A stretch of DNA of 64,000 bases from Bacteroides sp. GM023 (GTDB taxonomy: Bacteria > Bacteroidota > Bacteroidia > Bacteroidales > Bacteroidaceae): positions 310,001-374,000 of the forward strand of contig NZ_JAAXGE010000002.1 of the NCBI RefSeq assembly GCF_014750685.1, given 5' to 3'. Under the pieces are notes generated by a model, which did no database searches, was not told the DNA's origin, and saw only the letters and a program-made list of their open reading frames with translations. The position numbers and the translations under genes were made by a program. Positions within the stretch are counted from its first letter, which is position 1; each line of letters begins with the position of its first letter. Below are positions 8,627 to 18,000 of this stretch, in pieces.

Positions 8627-9916
8627 TTATCCTCTTTTCTGTTCGATATCGAGTCCTTTGAATTTCTTTAATTCTTCGGTAGATACCAGTTTGTACAATT
8701 TGTCACTCGGACGTATCTTATCTGATTTCATCGAGAAGCGTTCGCCTTTCTTCACCGTTTGCACCGGCTTCAAGTCGACACGCGCCTCATCCAATGTCAT
8801 AAAGACGGCACCGGTAGTCGGGCCTGTAATCAGCAGTTTATCGCCTACGCTTACTTCGGCAGCTTCTACCAGAAATTCGGAAACACCGATGTTGGAGTAG
8901 TATTTAATGCCTTTACCCACATAGATTTTGCGTTCCGTAGCGGCAGAACCATAGTTGCGAGTCCATTCTCCCAAACGCTGTCCGAGGTAATATCCATTCC
9001 AAAAGCCACGGTTGAAAACAGCCTTCAGACGTTCGTCCCAAGCTGCCACCTTTTCGTCGGTAAATGTATCTTCCAGATAGGCTTTGATAGCTTCTTTATA
9101 ACATTCTACGACCGTACGCACATATTCAGGTCCACGGGCACGACCTTCAATCTTGAATACACGCACACCTGCATCCATCATCTTATTCATAAAGTGAATG
9201 GTTTTCAGGTCTTTCGGTGACATGATGTATTCGTTATCAATATCGAGTTCCACATCCGTTTCCTTATCACGGACGGTATATGAACGACGGCACACCTGCA
9301 TACAGGCACCCCGATTGGCAGAGTTGTTCATTTCATGCAAAGAGAGATAGCACTTGCCGGAAACGGCCATACAGAGTGCACCGTGGCAGAACATCTCGAT
9401 GCGAATCAGTTCACCGCTCGGTCCGCAGATATTTTCTTCTTTAATCTGACGATAAATCTCTGCTACCTGCTCCAAATTCAATTCACGGGCCAAAACGACT
9501 ACGTCTGCAAATTGCGCATAGAACTTCAGGGCTTCTGCATTGGAGATATTTAATTGTGTGGAAAGATGTACTTCCTGTCCTATCTTACGAGCATGATTCA
9601 TTACCGCTACATCGGCAGCAATCACAGCAGAGATACCTGCTTCTTTGGCTGCATCGACAATCGTATGCATCAATGGGATATCTTTATCATAGATGATAGT
9701 GTTGACCGTGAGGTAGCTTTTCATCCCATGTTCATCGCATGTACGGGCGATTTCCCGCAAATCATCAATCGTAAATGTATTGGCCGAACGGGCACGCATG
9801 TTTAGGTTTTCTATACCGAAATAGATAGAATCAGCACCTGCCTGAATGGCCGCAGCAAGGGATTCGCGCGAACCGACAGGAGCCATTATTTCAAAATCTT
9901 TCAAACTAAGGCTCAT
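8627..9916 (-). CDS. Peptidase U32 family protein (TrhP/RlhA-like RNA hydroxylation)
   Basis: The 429-residue protein has the U32 fold: MAPVGSRESLAAAIQAGAD at the start of a TIM-like barrel, a cysteine-rich block (HGALCMAVSGKCYLS and GACMQVCRRSY) with four cysteines, KIEGRARGPEYV, and a C-terminal beta-barrel domain (about 330-415). Members with this cysteine set are linked to tRNA (TrhP, 5-hydroxyuridine at the wobble base) or 23S rRNA (RlhA) hydroxylation, rather than proteolysis. The choice between these roles is inference. It is first in the U32-thioesterase-dprA operon, divergent from dusB, itself a tRNA-modification gene. Confidence 0.88.
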   Translation of the reverse strand: MSLSLKDFEIMAPVGSRESLAAAIQAGADSIYFGIENLNMRARSANTFTIDDLREIARTCDEHGMKSYLTVNTIIYDKDIPLMHTIVDAAKEAGISAVIAADVAVMNHARKIGQEVHLSTQLNISNAEALKFYAQFADVVVLARELNLEQVAEIYRQIKEENICGPSGELIRIEMFCHGALCMAVSGKCYLSLHEMNNSANRGACMQVCRRSYTVRDKETDVELDIDNEYIMSPKDLKTIHFMNKMMDAGVRVFKIEGRARGPEYVRTVVECYKEAIKAYLEDTFTDEKVAAWDERLKAVFNRGFWNGYYLGQRLGEWTRNYGSAATERKIYVGKGIKYYSNIGVSEFLVEAAEVSVGDKLLITGPTTGAVFMTLDEARVDLKPVQTVKKGERFSMKSDKIRPSDKLYKLVSTEELKKFKGLDIEQKRG

Positions 9917-9959
9917 AGAATATATACTTATTTGTATCAGTTAAGCAAATGAATGCGTA

Positions 9960-9987
9960 CAAAGGTAGGCTTTTTTCCGTATTTTTG
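9960..9987. promoter_or_regulatory. Back-to-back -7 elements of divergent U32 and dusB promoters
   Basis: Two perfect matches to the Bacteroides -7 motif TAnnTTTG lie 12 nt apart facing away from their genes' partners: TACCTTTG on the minus strand (9967 to 9960, toward the U32 gene) and TATTTTTG on the plus strand (9980-9987, toward dusB). Neither has a clear TTTG -33 element at the usual 19-21 nt, so strength is uncertain. Confidence 0.5.
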
Positions 9988-10040
9988 CAGCGAAAACAAG
10001 AAGTTACTTCAATCATAAACAGTAAATAACAAAATCATAT

Positions 10041-11036
10041 ATGAAGATTGGCCCTATAGATTTGGGTGAAAAGCCCATCCTGCTCGCTCCCATGGAAGAC
10101 GTGACAGATCCGGCTTTCCGCCTGATGTGCAAGAAGTTTGGAGCGGACATGGTATATACTGAATTTGTATCGAGTGATGCGTTGATACGTGCAATCAGCA
10201 AGACTGCACAAAAGCTCAGTATCAGCGACGAAGAACGTCCTGTCGCTATTCAGATATACGGGAAAGATACGGAGACAATGGTAGAAGCTGCCAAAATCGT
10301 GGAAGAAGCGCAGCCTGATATTCTAGACATCAACTTCGGATGCCCGGTGAAAAAAGTTGCCGGGAAGGGGGCAGGAGCAGGAATGTTGCAGAATATTCCT
10401 AAAATGCTGGAGATTACCCGTGCCGTGGCAGATGCCGTGAAGATACCTGTGACCGTGAAAACCCGTTTGGGATGGGATGCAAATAACAAGATTATCGTGG
10501 ATTTGGCAGAACAGTTGCAGGACTGTGGCATTGCAGCCTTGACTATACACGGTCGCACACGGGCACAGATGTACACCGGAGAAGCAGACTGGACACTGAT
10601 AGGCGAAGTGAAAAACAATCCGCGAATGCATATTCCTATCATCGGCAATGGGGATGTGACTACCCCCCAACGCTGCAAGGAGTGTTTCGACCGTTACGGA
10701 GTAGATGCCGTAATGATTGGTCGCGCCAGCTTTGGGCGTCCGTGGATATTCAAGGAAGTCAAGCACTATCTGGAGACAGGAGAAGAGTTGCCGCCACTTA
10801 GCTTCGACTGGTGCATGGATGTACTTCGTCAGGAAGTAGTTGATAGCGTCAATCTGCTTGATGAACGCAGAGGAATCCTGCATGTACGGCGCCATTTGGC
10901 TGCCAGTCCTTTATTCAAAGGGATTCCCAATTTTCGCAATACACGTATTGCCATGCTTCGGGCTGAAACAAAGGAAGAACTTTTCCGGATATTTGATGAG
11001 ATACTCGCTAATAGAGAGGGCAATCCGGAAGATTAA
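10041..11036 (+). CDS. dusB: tRNA-dihydrouridine synthase, DusB type
   Basis: The 331-residue FMN enzyme reduces specific uridines in the tRNA D-loop with NADPH. The sequence shows the FMN-barrel start LAPMEDVTDPAFR, the catalytic cysteine Cys101 in DINFGCPVKKVAGKGAG, VKTRLGWD, and HGRTRAQMYTG followed by NGDVTTPQ and MIGRASFGRPW, all standard DusB landmarks, then a helical C-terminal RNA-binding domain (about 250-331). Length is normal. It ends convergently with the PAP2 gene across a shared terminator. Confidence 0.95.
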   Translation: MKIGPIDLGEKPILLAPMEDVTDPAFRLMCKKFGADMVYTEFVSSDALIRAISKTAQKLSISDEERPVAIQIYGKDTETMVEAAKIVEEAQPDILDINFGCPVKKVAGKGAGAGMLQNIPKMLEITRAVADAVKIPVTVKTRLGWDANNKIIVDLAEQLQDCGIAALTIHGRTRAQMYTGEADWTLIGEVKNNPRMHIPIIGNGDVTTPQRCKECFDRYGVDAVMIGRASFGRPWIFKEVKHYLETGEELPPLSFDWCMDVLRQEVVDSVNLLDERRGILHVRRHLAASPLFKGIPNFRNTRIAMLRAETKEELFRIFDEILANREGNPED

Positions 11037-11048
11037 TTTATGATATGG

Positions 11049-11094
11049 ATAGCATTGTATCCGCGAAAATAAGAATGTTGCGGAGCAATGCTAT
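11049..11094. terminator. Bidirectional hairpin between dusB and the PAP2 gene
   Basis: Arms atagcattg (11049-11057) and caatgctat (11086-11094) are perfectly complementary, with further pairing inside (atccgc with gcgga), and are followed by TTTATT on the plus strand. Position between two converging stops supports a shared terminator. Confidence 0.6.
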
Positions 11095-11095
11095 T

Positions 11096-12061
11096 TTATT
11101 TGAACATAGGCTGCGCAAACCACTTCTTGAACATCCAGGTTGCAACCACATACAGCAGGAACGCAGAGAAGAACCCCACGATAGCATCAATGACATAATG
11201 CGCCTGAATATACACGGTAGCCCCACAAAGTAACATATAGAAAGGTATCAGGCAGGCAAATAACCTCTTACTTCCACGCCAGGCCATAATCATCAGAATG
11301 GTAGAAATACCGACGTGCGAACTCGGAAATGCCGCCGTAGGACGCTCACCCACTTGTTGGGAACCTTCCACCAGGCTATAAAAAAATCCATGCTGATATC
11401 CCGGTCCGGGCAATAATTCCTGATTATGATTGAAATAGTCGCCGATGGCAGGAAAAATACCTTTAGATACATTATCAAATCCAATGGCAGGAAAGTAGAA
11501 TTGAGGGCCTGCAACGGGAACAAATATATAAATCAGGTAATATATAAAGAAAGAAGTAACCAGTACAAAAGACATCTTTTCGAACCATTCGAACCTATAA
11601 ATGAAGTAGAATAACGCCACAATCAGCATCATCGGGTAATAAAAGAAATACCCCATGTTAAATGCTTCACTGACCAGAAGATGCGGGAATGTGTGACAGA
11701 ACCAGATAGCAGGCTGTCCATTAAAAATAAACTGTTCAGTAATGGCAAAGACATGGTCCAGGTTCGGAAAGAAGCGATTGAATTCGAAAGTATCCGGATA
11801 CCAGTAGGAAAGTAGACTCATCTGAATGACAATACGCACAAACGCCGAGAATTTACAGGGAGCAAGGCGATAAAGATACATCAACAGGAAAGTCATCGCA
11901 GCAATCATAGCTCTATCCAGCAACATATGCCATGGATGATCCATCCGCTGAAACAGGAACAGAATCAATATGGAAGTCAGCAGATTATAAATCAATGTAA
12001 TCTTCTCCACAGCAAACAACCCTTTCCGGGTTTCTACGCGCTTAAATAAGTCTAAAGCCAT
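11096..12061 (-). CDS. PAP2-superfamily integral membrane phosphatase
   Basis: This 321-residue protein has about six to seven hydrophobic segments and the phosphatase motifs of the PAP2 superfamily: AFPSSHVGIS (motif C2) and YIQAHYVIDAIVG (motif C3, catalytic His with Asp). The architecture with long N-terminal membrane segments resembles the PAP2_3/inositol-phosphoceramide-synthase side of the family, so it could dephosphorylate or transfer a phospho-head group of a lipid; substrate unknown. The start overlaps the stop of the epimerase gene by 10 nt, so the two are cotranscribed and may act on the same lipid-linked molecule. Confidence 0.82.
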   Translation of the reverse strand: MALDLFKRVETRKGLFAVEKITLIYNLLTSILILFLFQRMDHPWHMLLDRAMIAAMTFLLMYLYRLAPCKFSAFVRIVIQMSLLSYWYPDTFEFNRFFPNLDHVFAITEQFIFNGQPAIWFCHTFPHLLVSEAFNMGYFFYYPMMLIVALFYFIYRFEWFEKMSFVLVTSFFIYYLIYIFVPVAGPQFYFPAIGFDNVSKGIFPAIGDYFNHNQELLPGPGYQHGFFYSLVEGSQQVGERPTAAFPSSHVGISTILMIMAWRGSKRLFACLIPFYMLLCGATVYIQAHYVIDAIVGFFSAFLLYVVATWMFKKWFAQPMFK

Positions 12062-13059
12062 CCTTCATTTTTATACCAGGCAATAGTTTCACGCACACCT
12101 CTCTCCAAATCATATTCGGGTGTATATCCCAATTCATTGATTGTAGGGGTTATATCACATTGCCAGTTGCGTTGTTTCATTATCTTATATTTATCAGAAT
12201 TCAATGTGCTGCACTTTCTGGAACGCGTAGCAACGAATTCAGCGAGCAAAGATATAACTTTTAGCACAATTAATGGACATTTCATGTGAAGAACAAACGG
12301 ATTCCCTAATTCTTTTTGTATCAGGCGCGAAAAAGTGCTGCTTTTATAGACCTTTCCATCTGTCAGGAAATACGCCTTCCGGGTTACTTTTTTCTCCATA
12401 CCCAGGAAGATGGCCTGCACAATGTCTTTCACATAGACAAAGGTCAAGTCCTGCCGCCTAAAGCCAACAGAGAAATCAACATGCTTCTGAATAGACTTCG
12501 CCATCAGGAAATAATCAGACTCGCGGGGACCGTATACTCCCGTAGGACGATAAATGACATAGGGGAATCCCGGAATACTCTGAATATATAGTTCGGCTTT
12601 CAACTTGCTGAAGCCATAGGCAGTATTAGGAGCAGGAAGGTCATCCGCTTCTATCGGAGTGTAATCTTTCTCACGCACAGGGCCGAACACACTAAGCGTA
12701 CTTATATATATAAACTGTTTCGGAACCATATTCAGTTCCCTCAAAGTATCAATAAAATACTTTGTCTGAAGATAGTTCACGTAGTCGAAAGCTTTTTTGT
12801 CGAAACATTTCGTCACGCCGGCACAATGAATGATATAGTCAAACTTGTTATACGTACCTTTGTGTCCGGAGAGTTGAGCACGAAGTTCGTTGGGATGTGC
12901 AAAGTCCAGTTCCAGAAAATGAATCTTCCGGTTTTTCAGATACTGCTTGCTACTGGTGGAGCGAATTCCTGCCCACACACCAAACCTTCGTTTCAACGCT
13001 TCTTCCACGATGAAACTCCCGATAAAACCGCTTGCGCCCGTTATTAAAATACTCTCCAT
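12052..13059 (-). CDS. NAD(P)-dependent epimerase/dehydratase (extended SDR)
   Basis: The Rossmann motif ITGASGFIGSFIVEEA begins two residues after the ATG at 13059, which I choose as start; the frame stays open upstream to 13152 but that extension lacks family similarity and would place the Rossmann strand 35 residues in. The catalytic tyrosine and lysine are in TAYGFSKLKAELY, and YRPTGVYGPRE is the usual substrate-loop segment. The 335-residue protein resembles sugar-nucleotide epimerases and 3-beta-hydroxysteroid-type dehydrogenases; substrate not determinable. It overlaps the PAP2 gene by 10 nt and diverges from the sigma-factor gene. Confidence 0.88.
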   Translation of the reverse strand: MESILITGASGFIGSFIVEEALKRRFGVWAGIRSTSSKQYLKNRKIHFLELDFAHPNELRAQLSGHKGTYNKFDYIIHCAGVTKCFDKKAFDYVNYLQTKYFIDTLRELNMVPKQFIYISTLSVFGPVREKDYTPIEADDLPAPNTAYGFSKLKAELYIQSIPGFPYVIYRPTGVYGPRESDYFLMAKSIQKHVDFSVGFRRQDLTFVYVKDIVQAIFLGMEKKVTRKAYFLTDGKVYKSSTFSRLIQKELGNPFVLHMKCPLIVLKVISLLAEFVATRSRKCSTLNSDKYKIMKQRNWQCDITPTINELGYTPEYDLERGVRETIAWYKNEGWL

Positions 13060-13138
13060 TATTATTTTCCTAGTTCTATGCGAATATGAATTATGAATCC
13101 CTGCCACAAAGATACAATAAATATAAAATAAAAACCAT

Positions 13139-13170
13139 TTTGCTTTTCTCAATTATTATTTGTTTATTTG
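13139..13170 (+). promoter_or_regulatory. Candidate promoter of the ECF sigma-factor gene
   Basis: TTTG at 13139-13142 is followed after 20 nt by TTTATTTG at 13163-13170, a 7-of-8 match to TAnnTTTG with the normal -33/-7 spacing. It lies inside the upstream open frame of the sigma gene, which supports the GTG start at 13209 over the ATG at 13086. Confidence 0.4.
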
Positions 13171-13208
13171 CAACGCAATTTATTTACTATTCAACACTTT
13201 TAAAGCAC

Positions 13209-13703
13209 GTGGAAGATAAGGCCGATTTTGATTTTCTTTTTAAAGAGTACTATCCCCAACTTTATTATTACGCATTTCATCTGATTAATAATATGGAGGC
13301 TAGTAAAGATATCGTAAGCGATGCCTTCGAATTTATCTGGGCCAATTATGCAAAAATAGATAAAGCCACGGCTAAATCTTATCTATATGTCTATGTTCGC
13401 AATAAAAGTATCGATTTCCTGCGACATCAGAATACACACGAACAGTATGTGCAACTCTATTCCGAATTAACCAAAGCTTACGCCGAAACGGAATATCAGG
13501 AGCAAGACGAAAGAATGATGCAAATCAGCAAAGCTATGGAAAAGCTGACCCCGCACACAAGGCATATCTTAGAAGAATGTTATATCCAACGCAAGAAATA
13601 TCAGGAGGTAGCAGAGGAACTAAATATCAGTGTCAGCGCCGTAAGAAAGCATATTGTGAAAGCATTGCAGGTAATACGCGAAGAATGTGCAAAAAAATCA
13701 TAA
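13209..13703 (+). CDS. ECF-type RNA polymerase sigma factor (sigma-70 family)
   Basis: The core begins DFDFLFKEYYPQLYYYAFHLI (region 2, core-polymerase binding) with FEFIWANYAK and SYLYVYVRNKSIDFLR, and ends with a region 4 helix-turn-helix (YQEVAEELNISVSAVRKHIVKAL). From the GTG at 13209 it is 164 residues, typical of Bacteroides ECF factors. The frame is open back to an ATG at 13086, which would add 41 residues containing a strongly hydrophobic stretch (TILLFSIIICLFATQF); I think that is not translated, but it cannot be excluded. A FecR anti-sigma gene follows 63 nt downstream, then STN-bearing SusC, the standard trans-envelope signalling set. Confidence 0.85.
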   Translation: MEDKADFDFLFKEYYPQLYYYAFHLINNMEASKDIVSDAFEFIWANYAKIDKATAKSYLYVYVRNKSIDFLRHQNTHEQYVQLYSELTKAYAETEYQEQDERMMQISKAMEKLTPHTRHILEECYIQRKKYQEVAEELNISVSAVRKHIVKALQVIREECAKKS

Positions 13704-13766
13704 AGCAGGTGTCCTTATTTTATGAATAAACGTAATATAAACAAGAGTGATATAGTCTGAACAGTA

Positions 13767-14930
13767 ATGAATAAAGATATTGACAACATAAATAACGCAG
13801 ATGATTCTGTAAAGAAGGCGCTCGACCTCATGGAGAGCCGGGCAGAATTGAGCGACGAGCAGTTGCGGGAAATGCTTGAGGACGAAGAATGTCTGCAAGC
13901 ATGTCGCGACATTATGGACAGCAGCCTTTTCCTGCAACAAAAAAGCGGAACAAAACTACCCAATGTAGAAGCAGAACTGGAATGGTTCAAAAAGAAACAA
14001 CATTCATTACGAATGCGTTCTAATCTATGGAAAACAGGCATTGGAATAGCTGCCATGATTGCCATTCTGTTCGGGGCTTATTATTTTATCAATACGCTGA
14101 CTACCCCACCCATCGAACCAATCACGGTGTTTACCGCCGATGCTACTCCCCAGCATATCGTTCTTCAGAAAGACAATGGAGAGAAAATTGTATTGGACGA
14201 GCCAAAGGCAAACAACCAAACTTTACCCAAAACCGTCATATCGACATCCGAAAAGAAGGAATTGGATTACCGGCAAGTTATTTCAACGACTACCCAAACA
14301 CACATACTTACCGTTCCGCGAGGTGAAAGTTTTAAAGTGGTATTATGTGACGGTACGGAAGTCTGGTTGAACGCCAATACCAATTTCGTCTATCCTACCG
14401 TTTTCGTAGGCAATGAGCGTGTAGTCACTTTAGAAGGCGAAGCCTATTTTAAAGTAACCAAAGACTCCAAACATCCTTTTATTGTAAAAACTCCCAATGT
14501 ACAGACCCGTGTTCTCGGTACGGAATTCAATATACGCAGCTATACTCCTGAAGACACCCATGTGGTGCTCATCAACGGAAAAGTAGAAGTCAGCAACGCG
14601 GAAGGCGGCTCCTTTACGAGGCTCTATCCCGGCGAAGATGCACATCTGCAATCCGATGGCAACTTCCTTTTGACAGAAGTAGACCTGGATTCTTATGTTT
14701 ACTGGAAAGATGGCTATTTCTACTTTGATGATGTCACATTGAAAGATATTATGCAGAATTTGGGACGCTGGTATAATGTGAACATAGAATTCAGAAACAA
14801 GGAAGCTATGGACTATAAGATGCACTTTGTATCCGATCGCACCAAAGACTTGGAACACACTATTTCATTACTTAACAGAATGAAAAAAGTCACCGTAACC
14901 TTGCAAGGCAATACGCTTACTATAGATTAA
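13767..14930 (+). CDS. FecR-family anti-sigma factor
   Basis: This 387-residue protein has a cytoplasmic N-terminus (about 1-90) that would hold the sigma factor, one transmembrane helix (about 91-110, TGIGIAAMIAILFGAYYFI), and a periplasmic FecR domain (about 180-280; PRGESFKVVLCDGTEVWLNANT, FVGNERVVTLEGEAYFKV, VLGTEFNIRSY) followed by a DUF4974-like C-terminus (about 310-387; DVTLKDIMQNLGRWYNV). Family knowledge: the periplasmic part contacts the STN domain of the partner SusC; substrate binding there triggers release of the sigma factor. The partner is the SusC gene 151 nt downstream. Confidence 0.92.
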   Translation: MNKDIDNINNADDSVKKALDLMESRAELSDEQLREMLEDEECLQACRDIMDSSLFLQQKSGTKLPNVEAELEWFKKKQHSLRMRSNLWKTGIGIAAMIAILFGAYYFINTLTTPPIEPITVFTADATPQHIVLQKDNGEKIVLDEPKANNQTLPKTVISTSEKKELDYRQVISTTTQTHILTVPRGESFKVVLCDGTEVWLNANTNFVYPTVFVGNERVVTLEGEAYFKVTKDSKHPFIVKTPNVQTRVLGTEFNIRSYTPEDTHVVLINGKVEVSNAEGGSFTRLYPGEDAHLQSDGNFLLTEVDLDSYVYWKDGYFYFDDVTLKDIMQNLGRWYNVNIEFRNKEAMDYKMHFVSDRTKDLEHTISLLNRMKKVTVTLQGNTLTID

Positions 14931-15007
14931 GTTTACTTTGCATAAATATTATAAATTCATACAGATAATAGCAATTTATCACTTTTCTTAAAAAATAATT
15001 CGCAAAA

Positions 15008-15039
15008 GGGGTATCCATTTTTTTAGCTCATACGCATTA
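15008..15039 (+). promoter_or_regulatory. Possible ECF-sigma-dependent promoter of the STN-SusC operon
   Basis: The 151-nt gap before the SusC gene has no clear TAnnTTTG promoter but contains GGGGTATCC (15008-15016) in otherwise AT-rich DNA, then CATACGCATTA (15029-15039). A G-rich upstream block with a short downstream element is what one expects for an ECF-type promoter read by the neighbouring sigma factor. This is a guess from position and composition only. Confidence 0.25.
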
Positions 15040-15081
15040 GTAGTATAAACATATCCAAAGAGTGTTATTAAACTAAAACGT

Positions 15082-18000
15082 ATGAGAAAAAATTGGAACC
15101 TACTTATTGTGTGTTTTCTATGCGTACTATGCTTTTTACCTTACCAGGTAAATGCCCAGGCACAACCACAAAAGAAAATCACGATTGAATTTAGTAACGA
15201 ACGGTTACCGTCCGTACTAAAGCGCTTGGAAAAGATCTCAGGATACAAAATCCTTTTTACGTACGATGATGTCAAGAAGTTCACTGTTTCAGGCTCTGCT
15301 AAAGACAAAAGCATAGGACAGGCTCTCGATATTATCTTAGCTAACAAACCATTAGAATATCACATTGAAGACCAATTCATCACTATTACGCCCAAAGGTC
15401 CTTCCAAACAAGCCAAAGTATTCAACGTAAAGGGAGTTGTTATTTCCGGCGACGACAATCAACCTCTGATCGGTGCAACCGTTCTCATCAAAGGAAGCAA
15501 ATCCGGTGTACTGACAAACATGGATGGACAATTCACCATCGAGAATGTATCAAACAAGTCCGTGTTACAGTTCTCTTATATAGGTATGAAGCCACAAGAC
15601 CTTACTCCGTCTCCTACAATGAATGTAACCTTAATGCCCGATGTACAAACGTTATCTGAGGTAGTAGTAACGGGTATGCAGAAAATGGATAAGCGTTTAT
15701 TTACGGGAGCTACCAATCAATTGACGGCAGAAAACGTGAAACTTGATGGGCTTCCTGACATTAGCCGCGGACTCGAAGGACGTGCAGCAGGTGTATCCGT
15801 TCAAAATGTATCAGGAACTTTCGGAACCGCTCCGAAAATCCGTGTACGTGGAGCCACCTCCATTTATGGTAGCTCAAAGCCGTTATGGGTGGTAGACGGA
15901 GTTATCATGGAAGATGCCATTGACGTAGGTCCGGACGATTTATCTTCCGGTGACGCGGAAACACTGATTAGTTCCGCTATTGCGGGGTTAAACTCGGATG
16001 ATATTGAGAGCTTTCAAATTCTGAAAGATGGCTCTGCAACTTCTATCTATGGTGCACGTGCCATGGCAGGCGTTATCGTAGTTACAACCAAAAAAGGTAA
16101 AGCCGGAGTCAGCAAGATCAGCTATACGGGAGAATTTACCACCCGCATGATCCCCAAATATAATGAGTTCAATATCATGAACTCACAGGAACAAATGGGT
16201 ATATATAAAGAAATGGAACAAAAAGGCTGGTTAAGCAGTGGCGACCTCTTTCGTACAAAGAACAGTGGCGTATATGGCCGTATGTATAAACTCATCGACC
16301 AGTTTGACGAGAGTAACGGACAATTCGGATTAATGAACACCCTCAGCGCCCGGAATGCATACTTACAGGAAGCAGAAATGCGCAATACAGACTGGTTTGA
16401 TATTCTATTTTCCAATAATATATCACAGAATCATTCTGTCAGTATCACATCCGGTTCGGAGAAATCCTCTTTCTATGCTTCATTAAGTGCCATGCTGGAT
16501 CCGGGATGGTATAAACAAAGTGAAGTAAAACGCTATACAGCTAACTTAAACACAAGTTATAATATTTATAAGAACCTGTCTATTAATATTATATCCAGTG
16601 CATCTTACCGCAAACAGCAAGCACCAGGAACAATGAATTCATCATTGGATGTAGCTTCAGGAGAGGTGACCCGTGATTTTGACATCAATCCGTACTCATA
16701 TGCATTGAATACATCACGTACACTAGACCCATCCATTGATTACGTAGCCAATTACGCTCCGTTTAATATTCTGCGAGAACTGGACAACAATTACATTGAA
16801 TTAAATGTAGCTGATGTCAAATTTCAGGGAGAATTAAAATGGAAAATCATTCCTGAATTGGAAGTCAGTGCTCTGGGAGCCGTACGATACCAAACCTCCT
16901 CACAAGAGCATAATATATTAGATGACTCTAATCAAGCCGTAGCTTACCGTAGCGGATTGGATGATGCCACCATCCGTGATGAAAACGACTGGCTCTACAC
17001 AAATCCAGACAATCCTTATGCATTGCCGATCTCTGTTCTTCCTGAAGGTGGTATTTACCAACGACAGGATCGCAAAATGCTGGGGCTCGATTTTCGTACC
17101 ACTCTTTCATGGAATCACTTGTTTGCAGAAAAACATATCACTAACTTTTTTGCAGGAATGGAGATCAACGATCTGCAAAGATCGTATTCTTCTTTCCAAG
17201 GTTGGGGAATGCAATATGCAATGGGAGAAATTCCATCATACGTCTATCAGTTCTTCAAACAAGGAATTGAAACCGGAAATAAATATTATTCATTAAGTCA
17301 CTCACAGACACGCAGTGTGGCCGGATTTGCTAATGCTACCTATTCTTACGATGGTCGCTATACTATAAACGGAACCTTCCGGTATGAGGGCACTAATCGT
17401 ATGGGACGCAGTCGTTCTTCCCGTTGGCTACCGACCTGGAACATATCCGGTGCATGGAATGTACATGAGGAAAAGTTCTTTAAGTCAATAGAACCTACAG
17501 TAACCAATCTAACACTAAAAGCATCTTACTCATTAACTGCCGATCGCGGTCCGGCGGATGTCACTAACTCACAGGCAATCATCCGCAGTTTTTCACCATA
17601 CCGGCCTTTTACAGATATACAGGAAACAGGATTGTATATTGAAGACCTCGAAAACAGTGAATTGACTTACGAAAAGAAACATGAGCTCAATTTAGGTATT
17701 GATATCGGTTTTATTAATAATCGGATCAATTTATCTGCCGACTGGTACACCCGTAACAACTATGACCTGATAGGCTTAATCCCAACACAAGGAGTAGGCG
17801 GAAGCGTGTATAAGTTTGCCAATGTCGCTTCAATGAAATCTTATGGAACTGAATTTACTCTTTCAACTAAAAACATCAAAAACAAGGATTTCTCCTGGAC
17901 TTCCGATTTCATCTTTTCTCATGCTAAAAATGAAGTTACCGAACTAAAGGGACGTACACGCATGATGGAACTTGTAGCAGGAAATGGATTCGCACGTGAG

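Noticed and set aside
10323..10895. 190-codon minus-strand open frame inside dusB
   Set aside because: Antisense to conserved DusB motifs; no independent support.
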